Below, one piece after another: positions 22,212-35,238 of a stretch of DNA of 64,000 nt (position 1 is its first letter; the number at the start of each line of letters is the position of its first letter). The DNA lies in assembly GCA_037447655.1 (NCBI GenBank), contig JBBHKE010001439.1, forward strand, positions 1-64,000, read 5' to 3'. The translations under genes and the position numbers were made by a program. The notes beneath the pieces are model-generated. The model searched no databases. It saw only the letters and a list, made by a program, of their open reading frames with translations, and was not told the DNA's origin. The stretch is from Zygnema cylindricum (taxonomy: Eukaryota > Streptophyta > Zygnematophyceae > Zygnematales > Zygnemataceae).

Positions 22212-25200
22212 AGTCAATTTTTAATTTCAGACCACACTTCTCCTTGCACAAAATTAGCTTAGGGGAAGGCACAGGTTTGGTCATCATATTTGCTACCATC
22301 TCGCTATGTGGTCGGTACTCTAAACTGATTATTTTGTTTTTTACTTTCTCTCTAACAAATCTGAGTCTAATGTCCATGTGTTTAGCTTTAAAATGATGTT
22401 TACGATTGGCACAAATAGCGATTGCTGCCTGCTATCACAAAAAAAAATTTGCACACCACTCTTAAGGTGACTAAGCTCACCAAGTAAAGACTTGACCAAC
22501 ATCAATTCTTTTACAGCAGAGCATTAGGCCATTTACTCAGCCTCCATGGTGGACTAAGCAATAACCTTTTGCTATTTGCTACTCCAACAGCAAGCCCCAT
22601 CACCCACATATAATACATATCCAGAAGTACATCTCCTCATCGGAGCATCACCATAACTCGCATCACTCCAAGTAGTGATGTGAGTATTCTCCCCACCCAA
22701 ATGCAACTATAGATCCCTATTTCCTATCAAATATCTAAGGACTCTCTTAGCTGCCTCCCAAACCTTCTTAGTGGGAGCATTTAGACTTCTACTCAGCACT
22801 CCTAGAGCCGCAACTAAATCCTGCCAGGTACAATTCATAAAATAGATTAAGCTTCCCACTACTTGCCTGTAAGGAATATTCTGTATGAACTTCTGTTCTT
22901 CAAGACTTAATTCCTCGTCTAAGACTAGGACTCCTTCCTCACTCCCCTCACTTCCCTTCTTTAACTCCATTAGAGTTGTACAACTATTAGCTTTATCCAT
23001 CTGAAATTTTTCCAACATGTTCCCAATTGCTTCCTATTGAGTCAATCTTATGATCTTTCTTTTTCCGTCTCTTTCTACTTAAATTCCCAAAATATATTTT
23101 GCTTCACCCATATCATTCATTTCAAATCTCCTCTTAAGATCGATTTTCAGTTTATTATTTTTTTTCATTGATTTACTTAAAACAAGCAAATCATCAACTT
23201 AAATTGCAATAAATAAAACACCTTTTTCATCTTCAAAAACATAGATTGAGTGATCTGAGCTGATCAGGATATATCCCAGACCGGTAAGAAACTCATCAAG
23301 TTTCTTATTCCATTGTCGAGGCGCCTTTTTCAAACCGTAAAGGAATTTAATCAGCCGACATACCTTACTCTCCTCTCCTTCCTCCACAAATCCTTCGCGT
23401 TGTCACATGAAGATCTCCTCATCCAATTCTCCATGCAAAAAGGTTGTCTTGATTACCATTTGGTGCACCTTGATGTCTTCTGTTGCTGCTAAACTGAGAA
23501 GTATGCGGATGGAGGGAAATCTGACGACTAGGGCAAAGGTTCCTCGTAGTCGATTCCTTCTTTTTGTATAAATCCCGTTGCCACTAATCAGGCTTTGTAA
23601 CGCTCAATGGTGTAATTAGGGTTCATTTTTAATTTGAAAACCCACTTACAACCGATTGGTTTTTGGTTAGGTGGACAGTCCACCAGCTCCCAAGTATCGG
23701 CTGCCATATTTGAGGCCATCTCCTCATTGATGGTTGTCTTCCACCAGTTCCTTTCTGGACAAGTCATCGCCTCTCCATAAGTTTGAGGTTGTTACGTTGT
23801 TATTAACGTGTTTTTCTTGCAATCTTTTGCTACTTCTCCTTCCCCCCTCAAAATCTGTGGCCGGAATAGATGGTTTTCGAGGGTTCTTTCAAACAGTCTC
23901 AGCTTCTCCTCTATCCCTTGATTCCGAATCAATTTCCATCACGTCTTCCGCTTCGGGTAGAGTAGTCACTAGAGTTTCCGCAGCCGAGTCCTTTTCGGTC
24001 TGATTTGTACCTGCAAGAATGTCATCTTCTCTAAAACTTGGATAGTTAGGAAGCTCAAAGTCATCGAATTTTTTTGACTCAAATCTGATTTTTACTGACT
24101 TTGTATACTTGAAGGGATCCAAGGACTTTCTTTCATCCATAACTACTACATGCTTAACTAAGATTATATCTTCTCTTTTTAGATCGTAAACTCTATATCC
24201 TTTAACATCCTCATCATATCCTAATAAGTATCCCGGTTTTCCTTTAGGATCTAGCTTCAAATTAGACCGATCTGTATTTATACTAATTACTTGACTTTCG
24301 AAAACCTTTAAGTGAGATATGTCTGGTTTCCGGCCTGTCCATCTCTCATAAGGTGTTTGATCTTTTATAGCTGAGGTAACAACTCTATTTTTGAGGTAAT
24401 TAGCACAGTTCATTGGTTCTACCCAAAACCTTTTTCCTATCTTCTTATCCGACAACATACTTCTTACACTATCACTTACTGTCCTATTTAATCGTTCAAC
24501 TACCCCATTCTGTTCCGGGTTTTGTGGAACTGTGTTTTGGTGTTGAACTCCATCTTCCCTTAGAAAAATCCTCAATCTGGTTAGAAGTATGCTCTACACC
24601 ATTGTCACTCCTTACTCTCTTGATTGGAGTTTCATAGAGTTTTTCGCTCCATACTTTATATTGTCTAAAACAATCCCGAGCTTCTGATTTGTTTTTCAAA
24701 AAATACACCGTGGAATACCGAGACCAATCATCAGTGATAGTCATCATAAATCTCTTCCCCCTCGGTGAGGGCACTTTGGCCGGTGCCCGAATATCTGTGT
24801 GTACTAAATCTAGAATTTTTTCTCCCTTATAGGTTGCAGTTTTTGGGCAGGATAACATGTGTGCTTTACCTAAAGCACATCCACTACAATCACTTAGATT
24901 CTCACTTTCACCGAACTCAATCCCTTCCACTACTCCCATCTTTTTCATCTCTCTTAACTTATCTAAATTCACATGCCCGAGTCTCTTATGCCACATCGTT
25001 ATATCATGAACACCAGTATAATAAAGTTTCTTCTTTTCATTGCTTAAAATCAGCCTAAATATCCCTTGGCTACCTTTTTCAGCAGTGAAATAGACTTCCT
25101 CCTCAAAACTAGCAGTAAAGACTCATTTCCTAATGCTAGTATCAAAACCCTTATCATCTAATACATACGTAGAGATGAGGTTTTTGTTGAGTTTCGGAAT

Positions 25201-26518
25201 AAACAATACATCGGAGAATGTAACTATGGATGTCTTTCCTTCTTCTAACACTTTCAGATCTACCGATCATACAAGAGTAGTAGTGACTATCCTCCCATCC
25301 TCGTACTCTATCTCTACGGTGGGAATCTTTCTTATCTTATTGAACAGGTGTTTATCCATACACATGTGCATGGAGGCACTTGAATCTACAATCAAGCATG
25401 CTTCACCTTTAATCCACCGCAAGCACATTTCTGCTTTCGTGGAATTTCTACCTCGTTTGTTGCTTCCAACTCCTCATCCAATAGGAGCTCATCGTCCTCG
25501 TCTTCGGATTCCACCTCATGTACCCGTGTCACAAAGGCCTTTTTCTTTCCTCTTGGAGTTCCACCAGTTTGTCCCTCCTTTGACCAAAGCTCGGTTAGCT
25601 TAGTGCACTCCGCCATATTGTGCCCTGGTTTATACAGAAATGACATAAACCTTTGGGAGCCCTTGGTCCGAACTCGTCGGTCAGATTTTTCTCCTCCCCC
25701 CCTCCGTAATTTCCGACCAACCTCCGAGAATCCTTTTTCCTCCAATCGGTCCCAACTGCCAAGGCTTGCCCACTCTTTCCTCCCCTTCGGATCTCAATCG
25801 TATTCTCCCAAACGAGAATCATTCCTACCACTGAGTTCCAAATCCACCTTGAGTCTGAGAAGTCTTGCACACGATTGACTATGTTCTTGAACTCATCGGG
25901 TAACTTCAACAGTAGACAGTTAACCTTTTCTTTTTCACTAAAATCTTTTCCAGCACTCTCTAGCTCCATGAAAATTGTAGCAAGCTCATTGGAAAAATCC
26001 AACATCTTCCCCCCTTTGTATACATTTTCCTTAACTTTCTCATCAGCCAACTGTTGTTGCTGAATAGTACCTCTTCGGTACATCTCTATGAGAGCCATCC
26101 AAAGATCGGATGCCCTTTCTACCTGCAAATGAGGACATGCAAGTCCTTGAGTAAGATGGCGGAGGATGAAGTGCTTTGCCGCCATATTGTTGAAGTCCTA
26201 GGTATTAGTATCATTCTCCTCGTTCTACGGAATACGTGACATGAATGCCGAACCAGTTGTTATTGGTGTGGTCGTCTCCTTCTCCTTTCTTTTGTCCACC
26301 ACCTCTCCTTCGTTTGTCTCCTCCGTTGAAGATGGATTTGCATCTCTAGAGAATCTGCCTCCTGTAAACCCTCGAGGTATTTGAAGATTCAATGGACGCC
26401 TCACCCGTCCACTCACTATTCCCAAAAACCGTTTCTCACATAGAGCTCTTGTCATCATATTTTCCCAGTATATGAAGCCAGCTCCATTGAATATAGGCAC
26501 CCTAGATGGTGGGCCCAT
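22212..26518 (-). pseudogene. Copia gag-pol polyprotein remnant, element 1
   Basis: Reading down the minus strand: gag begins at the ATG inside the primer site (26518) with MGPPSR-type sequence, then a UBN2-like gag domain (MAAKHFILRHL... near 26185), a CHFC zinc knuckle near 25630, a protease-like VDSSAS near 25380, the HHCC integrase finger (HKRLGHVN...CSGC), an integrase core with VHTD, SDNG and a C-terminal glutamate in EQNGVVERLN (about 24500), RT near 23200-23390, and RNase H to about 22240 with TKP near the end. Lesions seen: stops near 26170-26220, a 1-base loss in the zinc knuckle, a stop replacing the Tyr of YVDD (23199-23201), and stops around the RNase H STMEAE motif. Non-functional. 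Confidence 0.9.
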
Positions 26519-26522
26519 AACC
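26507..26522 (-). other. Half-tRNA primer-binding site, element 1
   Basis: The plus strand reads TGGTGGGCCCATAACC, immediately next to the 5' LTR end at 26523. It is identical to 16 bases of the plant initiator tRNA-Met anticodon arm, so the element's sense strand (GGTTATGGGCCCACCA) is complementary to the tRNA interior, not to its 3' end. The gag start codon (26516-26518) lies inside this site, opposite the CAU anticodon. Confidence 0.8.
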
Positions 26523-26939
26523 TGCAACTCTGAGACCTTCATAGGACCTTAGAGTAAGCAGCTCACACGATGCCTCTAGGATAACCCTGACCCCTTTGTC
26601 TTTCAGCACGAATAACTTCCACCTTGGCAAAAAAAATATGTGACTAACTTCTTCCCTGTGAAGGCAAGACCTCCCTGAGTCGATAGCAAAAAGAATCTTT
26701 GAATTTGCTCCCTTGAGTTGTAAGTTATGGAGGGTCAAAGTTGACCTTTTGTATAGAAGCTCTCCAAGAGAGAGGGTCCTATCTACCAATTTTTTCTAAG
26801 TCCTAACTCTCTCTAAAACTCTATCTACTGGTGTACGGTACCAATCATATTATACTGCCGTACACAAAAGTAGAGCTGCTGGTGTACTTTATGTACGGAT
26901 ATTGTACGACATGGCCTAAATGTCGACACATGTATGTCC
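26523..26939 (-). repeat. Element 1 5' LTR, inner part
   Basis: The 3'-proximal 417 bp of the 5' LTR, ending GAGTTGCA next to the primer site. It is interrupted at TGTCC (26935-26939) by element 2 and continues at 34596. Confidence 0.9.
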
Positions 26940-28002
26940 TGAAACTCTGAGACCTCCATAAGTCCTCAGAGTGGACAGCTTCAAGAAGCCTCTAAGATAA
27001 TCCTGACCCCTTTGTGTTTCAGCAAAATAACTGCCACCTTGTAGACAAAAACCCTGACCACCTGCACCCCTGTGAAGGCAAGACTCCCCTTAGTCGGTAG
27101 CAAAAAGAATCTCTGAATTTGCTCCCCTGAGCAGTAAGTTATGGAGGGTCAAAGTTGACCTTTGTACAGAAGCTCTATGGGAGAGAGGGTCCTATCTCCT
27201 AATTTTTCTAAGTCCTATCTCTCTCATAGACTCTATCTACTGATGTACAGAGCCAATTGCATAATACTTATCTACACAAAAGTACAGCTGCCGGTATACT
27301 TTCTTTACAAACATTGTACGACATGGCCTAAATGTCGACACGTGGTATATCCAGATTCGCTCCCTAATCCTCGGATATGCCGCGATCCAATGTCATTCCG
27401 CCACGTGTCATCCGATGTGGCTATGATCAAAAACCGCCGAAATTCTCTTCTGCGATCTCGGCGTTTAATTTCGGCCGTCCGATTAAATTTACATTTAATC
27501 ATAGCCGTAATAAATACATGTGCGGTATTCGTTTCGGTAAAGAAATAAATGTGCGGTATGCGTTTCTTATATGTACCGTAAAACGTACTTTTACATTACT
27601 GGATCTATGTCTCCCGTAAAACTATTTCAGTTAAATGAACTATTATACGTATCAATGTTTAATTAATTATCAATCTATATAGTTCTTAACACTATTTCTA
27701 GACTTAACAGTTAGAGCTACCGGCTACCGGCTGAATATCGGCCGGCAGGTTCCAGGATCAAATCCTGGAGGTGTCACATATAATTTTATTAAATAAACCC
27801 CTAATTATAAATAAGCTAATATTTATACCCCGTAAACCTCTGGATAGCCTAGGTAGCCATGGCTCTAGCTTCCTCTCCAATTTTTCAGTGACTGCGACAA
27901 GTTTGAGAGTTGGAGAGAGAAGTTAGCGGTAGACTGCCTAGGCTTCTTTCTATATTTCTATTCAGACCTAGAAAATACTTTAAAAGACCATTTATTTCTA
28001 CA
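26940..28002 (-). repeat. Element 2 3' LTR
   Basis: Starts (minus) TGTAGAAATAAATGG at 28002 directly after the polypurine tract, and ends GAGTTTCA at 26940. Confidence 0.92.
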
Positions 28003-28016
28003 CTCCCCTTATTTTC

Positions 28017-31000
28017 TAGTCAATCTTTAATTTCAGACCACACTTCTCCCTGCACAAACTTAGCTTAGGGGAAGGCACAGGTTTGGTCATCATATGTGCT
28101 ACCATCTCACTATCTGGTCGATACTCTAAACCGATTATTTTGTTTTCTACTTTCTCTCTAACAAAGCTGAGTCTAAATGTCCATGTGTTTGGCTTTAAAA
28201 TGATGTTTAGGATTGGCAGAAATAGCGATTGCTGTCTGATTATCACAGAATTTTTTTTTGCACACCACTCTTAAGGTGACCAAGCTCACCAAGCAAAGAC
28301 TTGACCCAGAACAATTCTTTTACAGCAGAGCAAAAGGCCATATACTCAGCCTCCATGGTGGACTGAGCAATAACTTTTTGCTGTTTGCTACTCCAACAAT
28401 AAGCCCCATCACCCACATATAATACATATCCAATAGTGCATCTCTTCATCGGAGCATCACCATAACTGGCATCACTCCAAGTAGTGATGTCAGTATTCTC
28501 CCCACCCAAATGCAACCATAGATCCCTAGTTCCTATCAAATATCTAAAGACTCTTATAGCTGCCTCCCAATCCGTCTTAGTGGGAGCATTTAGACTTCTA
28601 CTCAGTACTCCTACAGCTGCAGCTAAATCCGGCCGGGTACAATTCATAAAATAGATTAGACTTCCCACTACTTGCCTGTAAGGAATGGTTTTTAAGAACT
28701 TCTATTCTTCAGGAGATAATTCCTCGTCTAAGACTATGACTCCTTCTTCCTCACTCCCCTCACTTCCCTTCTTCAACTCCATTAGAGTTGTACAACTATT
28801 AGCTTTATCCATTTGAAGTTTTTCAAGCATGTTCCCTATTGCTTCCTTTTAAGTCAGTCTTATAATTTTCCTTTTTCGGTCTCTCTCTACTTGAATTCCC
28901 AAAATATATCTTGCTTCTCCCATATCCTTCATTTCAAATCTCCCCTTAAGATCGGTTTTTAAGTTTGTTAATTTTTTCCATTGATTTACTTAAAACAAGC
29001 AAATCATCAACATAAATTGCAATAGATATAAAACCTTCCTCATCTTCGAAAACATAGATTAAGTGATCTGAGCTGATATGATATATCCCAGACCGGTAAG
29101 AAACTCATCAAGCTTCTTATTCCACTGTCGAGGCGCCTGTTTCAAACCATAAAGAGATTTAATCAGCCGGCATACCTTACTCTCTTCTCCTTCCTCCACA
29201 AACCCTTCGGGTTGTCGCATAAAGATCTCCTCTTCCAATTCTCCATGCAAAAAGGTTGTTTTGATGTCCATTCGGTGCACTTCCATGTCTTTCGCTGCTG
29301 CTAGACTGAGAAGTATGTGGACGGAGGGAAATTTGACTAACGGGGCAAAGGTTTCCTCGTAGTGAATTCCCTCCTTTTGTGTAAATCCCTTTGCCACTAT
29401 TCTCGCCTTCTAGCGCTCGATTGTGTTATCTGGGTTCAGTTTTAATTTGAAAACCCACTTACAACCGATTGGTTTTCGGTTAGGTGTACAATCCACCAGC
29501 TCCCAAGTATCGGCTACCATAATTGAGGCCATCTCCTTATTGATGGCTGTCTTCCACCTGTTTCTTTCTGGACAAGTCATTGCCTCTCCATAAGTCTGAG
29601 GTTCATCTTGATGAGATAGCTTTGTAACCTTGTTATTAACCTATTTTTTTTGCAATATTTTGCTACTTCTCCTCCCCCCCTCAAAATCTGAGGCCGAAAT
29701 AGATAGTTCTTATGGATTCTTTCGAACAATCTCGGCTTCTCCCCTATCCCTTGATTCCGAATCAATTTCCACCACGTCTTTCGCTTCGGGTAGAGTTGTC
29801 ACTAGAGTTTCAACAGCCGAGTCCTTTTCGGTCTGATTTGTACCTGCAAGAATGTCATCTTCTCTAAAACTTGGATAGTTAGGAAGCTCAAAGTCATTGG
29901 AAATTTCTGACTCAAATCTGATTTTTACTGACTTTGTATATTTGAAGGGATCCACAGACTATCCTTCATCCATAACTACTAGATGCTTTACTAAGATTAT
30001 ATCTTCCCTTTTTAGATCATAAACTCTATATCCTTGAACATCCTCATCATATCCTAATACGTATCCTGGTTTTCCTCTAGGATCTAGCTTCGAATTAGAC
30101 CGATCTGTAACTAGACTGAATACTTGACTGCCGAAAACTTTTAAGTGAGATATGTCTAGTTTCTGGCCTGTCCATCTCTCATAAGGCGTTTGATCTTTTA
30201 TAACTGAAGTAAGAACTCTATTTTTTAGGTAATTAGCACTGTTCATTGCTTCTTCCCAAAACCTTTTTCCTATCTTCTTATATGACAACATACTTCTAGC
30301 ACTATCACTTAGTGTTCTATTTAACCTTTCAGCTACTCCATTCTAATCCGGGTTTTCTGGAACTGTCTTTTGGTGTTGAACCCCATCTTCCCTCAGAAAA
30401 ATCCTCAAACTGGTTAGAAGTATACTCCCCACCATTGTCACTACTTATTATTTTGATTGGAGTTTCATGGAGTTTTTCGCTCCATGCTTTATATTGTCTA
30501 AAACAATCTTGAGCTTCGGGCTTGTTTTTCAAAAAATACACCCGGGAATACCGAGACTAATCATCAGTGATAGTCATCATAAATCTCTTCCCCCCCAGTG
30601 AGGGCACTTTAGCCGGTCCCCAAATATCAGTGTGTACTAGATCTAGAATTTTTTCTCCCTTATAGGTTGTTGTTTTAGGAAAGGGTAATGTGTGTGCTTT
30701 ACCTTGAGCACATCCACTACAATCACTAATATCATCATTCTCACTGAACTGAATCCCTTCCACCACTCCCATCTTTTTCATCTCTCTTAACTTATCTAGA
30801 TTCACATGCCCAAGCCTCTTATGCCACATCATAATATCATGAACACCAGTATAATAAAATTTCTTCTTTTCATTACTTAAGATCAGCCTAAACATCCCAT
30901 GTCTACCTTTCTCAGCAATGAAATAGACATCCTCCTCAAAACTAGCAGTAAAGACTCCTTCCCTAATGCTAGTGAAAAAACCCTTATCATCTTATAGAGA

Positions 31001-33535
31001 TGTAGAGATAAGATTTTTGTTCAGCTCTGGAATAAACAATACATCGGAGAATGTTAATATGGATGTCTTTCATTCTACTAACACTTTCAAATCTACTGAT
31101 CCCACAAGAGTAGTGGTGACTATCCTCCCATCTCCGTACTCTATCCCTACGTTGGTAATCTTTTTTATCTTAGTGAACAGGTGTCTATCCTTACACATGT
31201 GTATGGAGGCACCTGAATCTACAATCTAGCGTGCTTCACCTTTCAATCCACCGTAAGCACATTTCTGCATTCGTGGAATTTCGACCTCATTTTTCGCCTC
31301 CAACTCCTCATCCAAAAGGAGCTCATCGTCCTCGTCCTCGGATTCAGCCTCAAGTACCTGTGTGACAAGGGCCTTTTTCTTTCCTCTCGGGGTACCACCG
31401 GTCTGCCCCTCCTTTAATCGAAGCTCGGTTAGCTTAGTGCACTCTGTTGTCCATAGCCATTTCTAGCCATGGATTCACCCTAGGAAGCACCACAGACTAC
31501 CCTAAAAACAGCCTACTTTGGATAAACACAGAATTCAACAGAATTAACAAAACAAGCTGAAATTACATTTACAGATATTATCTAGGATATAAAATGACCT
31601 CACAAAGTTTCAGACAAAAATAATAAATAGATGATCACATCATCTAGTCAAAGTTGCAGAAAAATAATCTGCCAGAACTTTGATAAAACAGACTAACTTC
31701 ACAATGAAGTAAAACACAGAACAGGGACACAATAGGCCTGCAAATATGTCAAAATGTTAAAAATACAAAGAGAAACACACATGCAAAATTTCAGATAATT
31801 CTGCCAACAGATCTGAGAGTAATTCTCAGATAAAATTACAAAAAATCACCATAAACAGTTTTTTGGTTGAAAAAGTTCCTATATTCTGAAATGACTAAGT
31901 TCTACAATATATACACTCAGGCTTACTACTAAATGTACGGAGGCATACCAGCCGAACGTAATTTCCCATCTACTTAAATTAATGTGAGTATACCTGAATA
32001 ATTCAAGGTATGTCAGAAAATGTAATTCTACACTAATAATTAATGCACAAAAAGACAAAACAATGTTAAATCAAAAAATATACACCGACGCTTCCATAAA
32101 ATCCGCGTACTGAGTATCAACTTGATTATTCACTTGTGGACGAAAACATTTAGTGAATTGACATCACTTACGTAGGGCCCACTTGATACCATGTCATCAA
32201 AATTGCGATCCCTTGAAAATATCGGGTGTCCCCAATCCAAATGTACCACGGACCACTTGCCGAAATAAAACCGTACCTTCAAAATCTTTTCCGTACCCAA
32301 CCACCGTTCTTTGCAATAAATACGCCTCTCGCAAATAAAGTACACTTGTCCAAATAAGACGCTCCGTACCGGCGGCGTACATATTCAACATTTCGTACAT
32401 TTCACATCGGATCGATTCGCGATCCGCCGTCCATTTGCAAACGTATTCCGAGCCACTCAATTACTCCCTTTAATTTCAATCGTACAATTACTCCCCCAAT
32501 CCACAAATCCATTCGAACCTACATTCGTACCACCACATTACTTGCGGTAATAATTTACGCATGAAACGTCGCGTGCGCACGAAATGTGGCGTACGCACGA
32601 AACTAACATTTCAAAAACAAACACACTCTGCCATATAGTGCCCCGGTTTTTTACAAAAATGACATAGACCTTTGGGAGCCCTTGGTTCGAACTCATCGGC
32701 CTGTTTTTTCTGCTCCCTACCCCCATAGTTCTGACCGGTTTTCGGGAATCTCTGTTCCTCTAATCAGTTGCTATTGCCAAGGCTTGGCCACTCTTTCCTC
32801 CCCTTCGGATCTCAATTGTATTCTCTTGAACGAGAATCATCCCTACCACTGAGTTCCATATCCACCTTGAGTCAGGCAAGTCCTGCACACGGTAAACTAT
32901 GTTCACGAACTCATCAGGTAACTTCATCAGTAAACAGTTAACCTTTTCTTTTTCACTAAAATCTTTTCCCGCACTCTCTAGCTCCATGAAGAGTGTAGCA
33001 AGCTCATTGCAAAAATCCAACATATTTCCCCCTTTGTATACATACTCCTTAACTTTCTGATCAGCCAACTGTTGTTGCTGAATCGTACCACTTCGGTACA
33101 TCTCTATGAGAGCCATCCAAAGATCGGATGCCCTTTCTACCTGCAAATGAGGACATGCAAGTCCTTGAGTGAGATGGCGTAGGATGAAGTGTTTTGCCGC
33201 CATATTGTTAAAGTCCCAGGTTTTAGTATCATTCTCCTCATTCCTCGGAATAGGTGACATAAATGTCGAACCAGTTGCTATTGGTGTGATCGTCTCCTTC
33301 TCCTTTCCTTTGTCCACACCTCTACTTCTTTTGTTTCCTCCGTTGAAGGTGGATCCTCTTTCCTGGTGAATCTGGTTCCTCCAAACCCTCGAGGAATTCC
33401 AAGACTTGATGGACGCCCCAACCGTCCACTCACTATCCCCCAAAACCTTTTTTCGCATAGAGCTCCTATCATCATACTTTCCCAGTATATGAAGCCGGTT
33501 CCATTAAAGATTGGTACCCTAGAGGGTGGGCCCAT
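28017..33535 (-). pseudogene. Copia gag-pol polyprotein remnant, element 2
   Basis: Starts at the ATG within the primer site (33533-33535). Gag MGPPSRVPIFNG... shifts frame near 33300 and continues as MAAKHFILRHL..., ending at a stop near 32762. The CCHC knuckle CHFCKKPGHYMAE is intact up to its last cysteine codon, where a 1.18-kb element is inserted. Protease-like sequence near 31200-31230; integrase HHCC and core at about 30300-30895 with SDNGGEY; RT with an intact YVDD near 29000; RNase H STMEAEYMA near 28340; end near 28017. Several frameshifts and stops (for example near 30345). Better preserved than element 1 but not functional as sequenced. Confidence 0.9.
31445..32623. mobile_element. 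1179-bp TG...CA insertion in the element 2 zinc knuckle
   Basis: Begins TGTTGTCCATAG and ends AAAACAAACA. It is flanked by CACTC at 31440-31444 and 32624-32628, the 5-bp duplication and TG/CA ends of an LTR-type insertion. On the minus strand TGATGACA followed by TGGTATCAAGTGGGCC (about 32171-32186) looks like an LTR end plus a conventional initiator-tRNA primer site, which would make 32187-32623 a 5' LTR. No matching second LTR is visible at the low-coordinate end, so it may be a truncated or non-autonomous element. No recognisable protein. Confidence 0.75.
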
Positions 33536-33539
33536 AACC
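33525..33539 (-). other. Half-tRNA primer-binding site, element 2
   Basis: The plus strand GGTGGGCCCATAACC abuts the LTR end at 33540. This is 15 bases identical to the plant initiator tRNA-Met anticodon arm, with the gag ATG (33533-33535) opposite the anticodon. Confidence 0.8.
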
Positions 33540-34590
33540 TGAAACTCTAAGACCTCCATAAGTCCTCAGAGTGGACAGGTTCTAAGAAGCCTCTAGGATA
33601 ATCCAGACCACTTTGTGTTTCAGCAAAAATAACTTCCACCCTGGGAGACAAAAACTCTGACCACCTACACCTCATGAAGGCAAGACTCCCCTGAGTCGAT
33701 AGCAAAAAGAATCTCTGAATTTGCTCCCTTGAGCAGTAAGTTATGGAGGGTCAAAGTTGACCTTTTGTACAGAAGCTCTCTGGGAAAGAGGGTCCTATCT
33801 CCTAATTTTTCTAAGTCTTGCTTCTCTCACAGACTCTATCTACTGATGTACAAAACCAATCAGAATACAATTCCGTATGCAAAAGTACAGCTGCCGGTGT
33901 ACTTTATGTACGGACATTGTACGACATGGCCTAAATGTCGACACATGTCATATCCGAATTCAGTGCCATAATCTCCAGAGATTCCACGGTCCAATGTAAT
34001 TTCGCCACGCGTCATCCGATGTGGCGATGGCCACAAACCGCCAAAATCTTCTTGCGCGATCTCGGCGCTAATTTCAGCCGTCCGATTAGATTTGAATTTA
34101 ATCGTAGGCGTAATAAATACATGCGCGGTATTCTTTTCACTTAAAAAATAAATGCGCGGTATTGATTTCTTGCCTGTAGCGTATTCCGTACTTATACATT
34201 ACCGGATCTATGTATCCCGTAAACAATAACAGTTAAATGATTATTCCTACGTTTACATGTTTAAATAATTATCAAACTATATACTACGTAATGTTAGTCC
34301 TAGAGTTAACGGCTAAGGCTACCGGCTACTTCCTGTATGCCGGCCGGTAGGTACAAGGATCAATTCCTGTCGCCGGCACATTCCTTTTAAATAAATAAAT
34401 AAACCCTAACTAATATAAATTTCCCGTAAACCTCAGGATAGCCTAGGTAGCCATGGCTCTAGCATCCTCTCCAATTTCTCAGTGACTGCGACAAGTTTGA
34501 GAGTTGGAGAGAGAAGTTAGAGGTAGACTGCCTCGGCTTCTTTATTTCTTTTCAGACCTAGAAAATACTTTAAAACCATTAGTTTCTACA
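33540..34590 (-). repeat. Element 2 5' LTR
   Basis: 1051-bp LTR from TGTAGAAACTAATGG (34590) to GAGTTTCA (33540), adjacent to the primer site. Confidence 0.92.
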
Positions 34591-34595
34591 TGTCC

Positions 34596-35238
34596 GGATT
34601 CGCTCCCTTAATCCTCGGAGATGCCCGCGATCCAATGTCATTCCGCCACGTGTCATCCGATGTGGCGATGACCAAAAACCCTCGAAATCCTTTTCCGCGA
34701 TCTCGGCGTTAATTCCGACCTTCCGATTAAATTCACATTTAATCGTAGCCGTAATAAATACATGCGCGATATTCGTTTCATTTAAATGAATAAATGCGCG
34801 ATATTGGTTTCTTATCCATACCGTAATATGTACTTTTACATTACTGGATTTATGTCTCCCGTAAACAGTTTCAGTTAAATGAACTATCCTACGTATAAAT
34901 GTTTAAATAAATATCAAACCATATAGTATGTAACACTAGTTCTAGGCTTAACGGCTAAGGCTACCAGCTACCAGCTGTCTGCCGGCCGGCAGGTTCCAGG
35001 ATCAAATCCTATGGCCGGCACATACCCTTTTAGTAAATAAAACCCCTAACTTAATATATATTTCCCGTAAACCTCTGGATAGCCTAGGTAGCCATGGCTC
35101 TAGCTCCCTCTCCAATTTCTCAGTGACTGCGACAAGTTTGAGAGTTGGAGAGAGAAGATAGAGGTAGATTGCCTCGGCTTCTTTCTATACTTCTATTTAG
35201 ACCTAGGAAATATTTAAAATGGAGCATTAATTTCTACA
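34596..35238 (-). repeat. Element 1 5' LTR, outer part
   Basis: The 5' 643 bp of the element 1 5' LTR, starting TGTAGAAATTAATGC at 35238. It joins 26523-26939 once element 2 and one TGTCC copy are removed. Confidence 0.92.

Larger units (their letters stand above)
26940..34590 (-). mobile_element. Ty1/copia element 2 (inserted in the element 1 5' LTR)
   Basis: 7651 bp including a nested 1179-bp insertion, so about 6.47 kb on its own. Perfect target duplication TGTCC at 26935-26939 and 34591-34595. 3' LTR 26940-28002 (1063 bp), 5' LTR 33540-34590 (1051 bp). Same family, same strand and same half-tRNA primer site as element 1, and with fewer lesions, as expected from its later insertion. Confidence 0.94.
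20091..35238 (-). mobile_element. Ty1/copia element 1 (oldest, carries nested insertions)
   Basis: A minus-strand LTR retrotransposon flanked by CGGAG at 20086-20090 and 35239-35243, a perfect 5-bp target duplication. 3' LTR: 20091-20777 plus 21831-22196, split by a solo LTR. Internal region: 22197-26522. 5' LTR: 26523-26939 plus 34596-35238, split by element 2. Removing the insertions leaves about 6.44 kb, with LTRs of about 1053 and 1060 bp. Domain order gag, protease, integrase, reverse transcriptase, RNase H is that of Ty1/copia. Many stops and frameshifts: inactive. Confidence 0.93.

Noticed and set aside
34591-35238. Independent truncated solo LTR
   Set aside because: It is the outer part of the element 1 5' LTR, split by element 2; the TGTCC duplication and the continuous join prove it.
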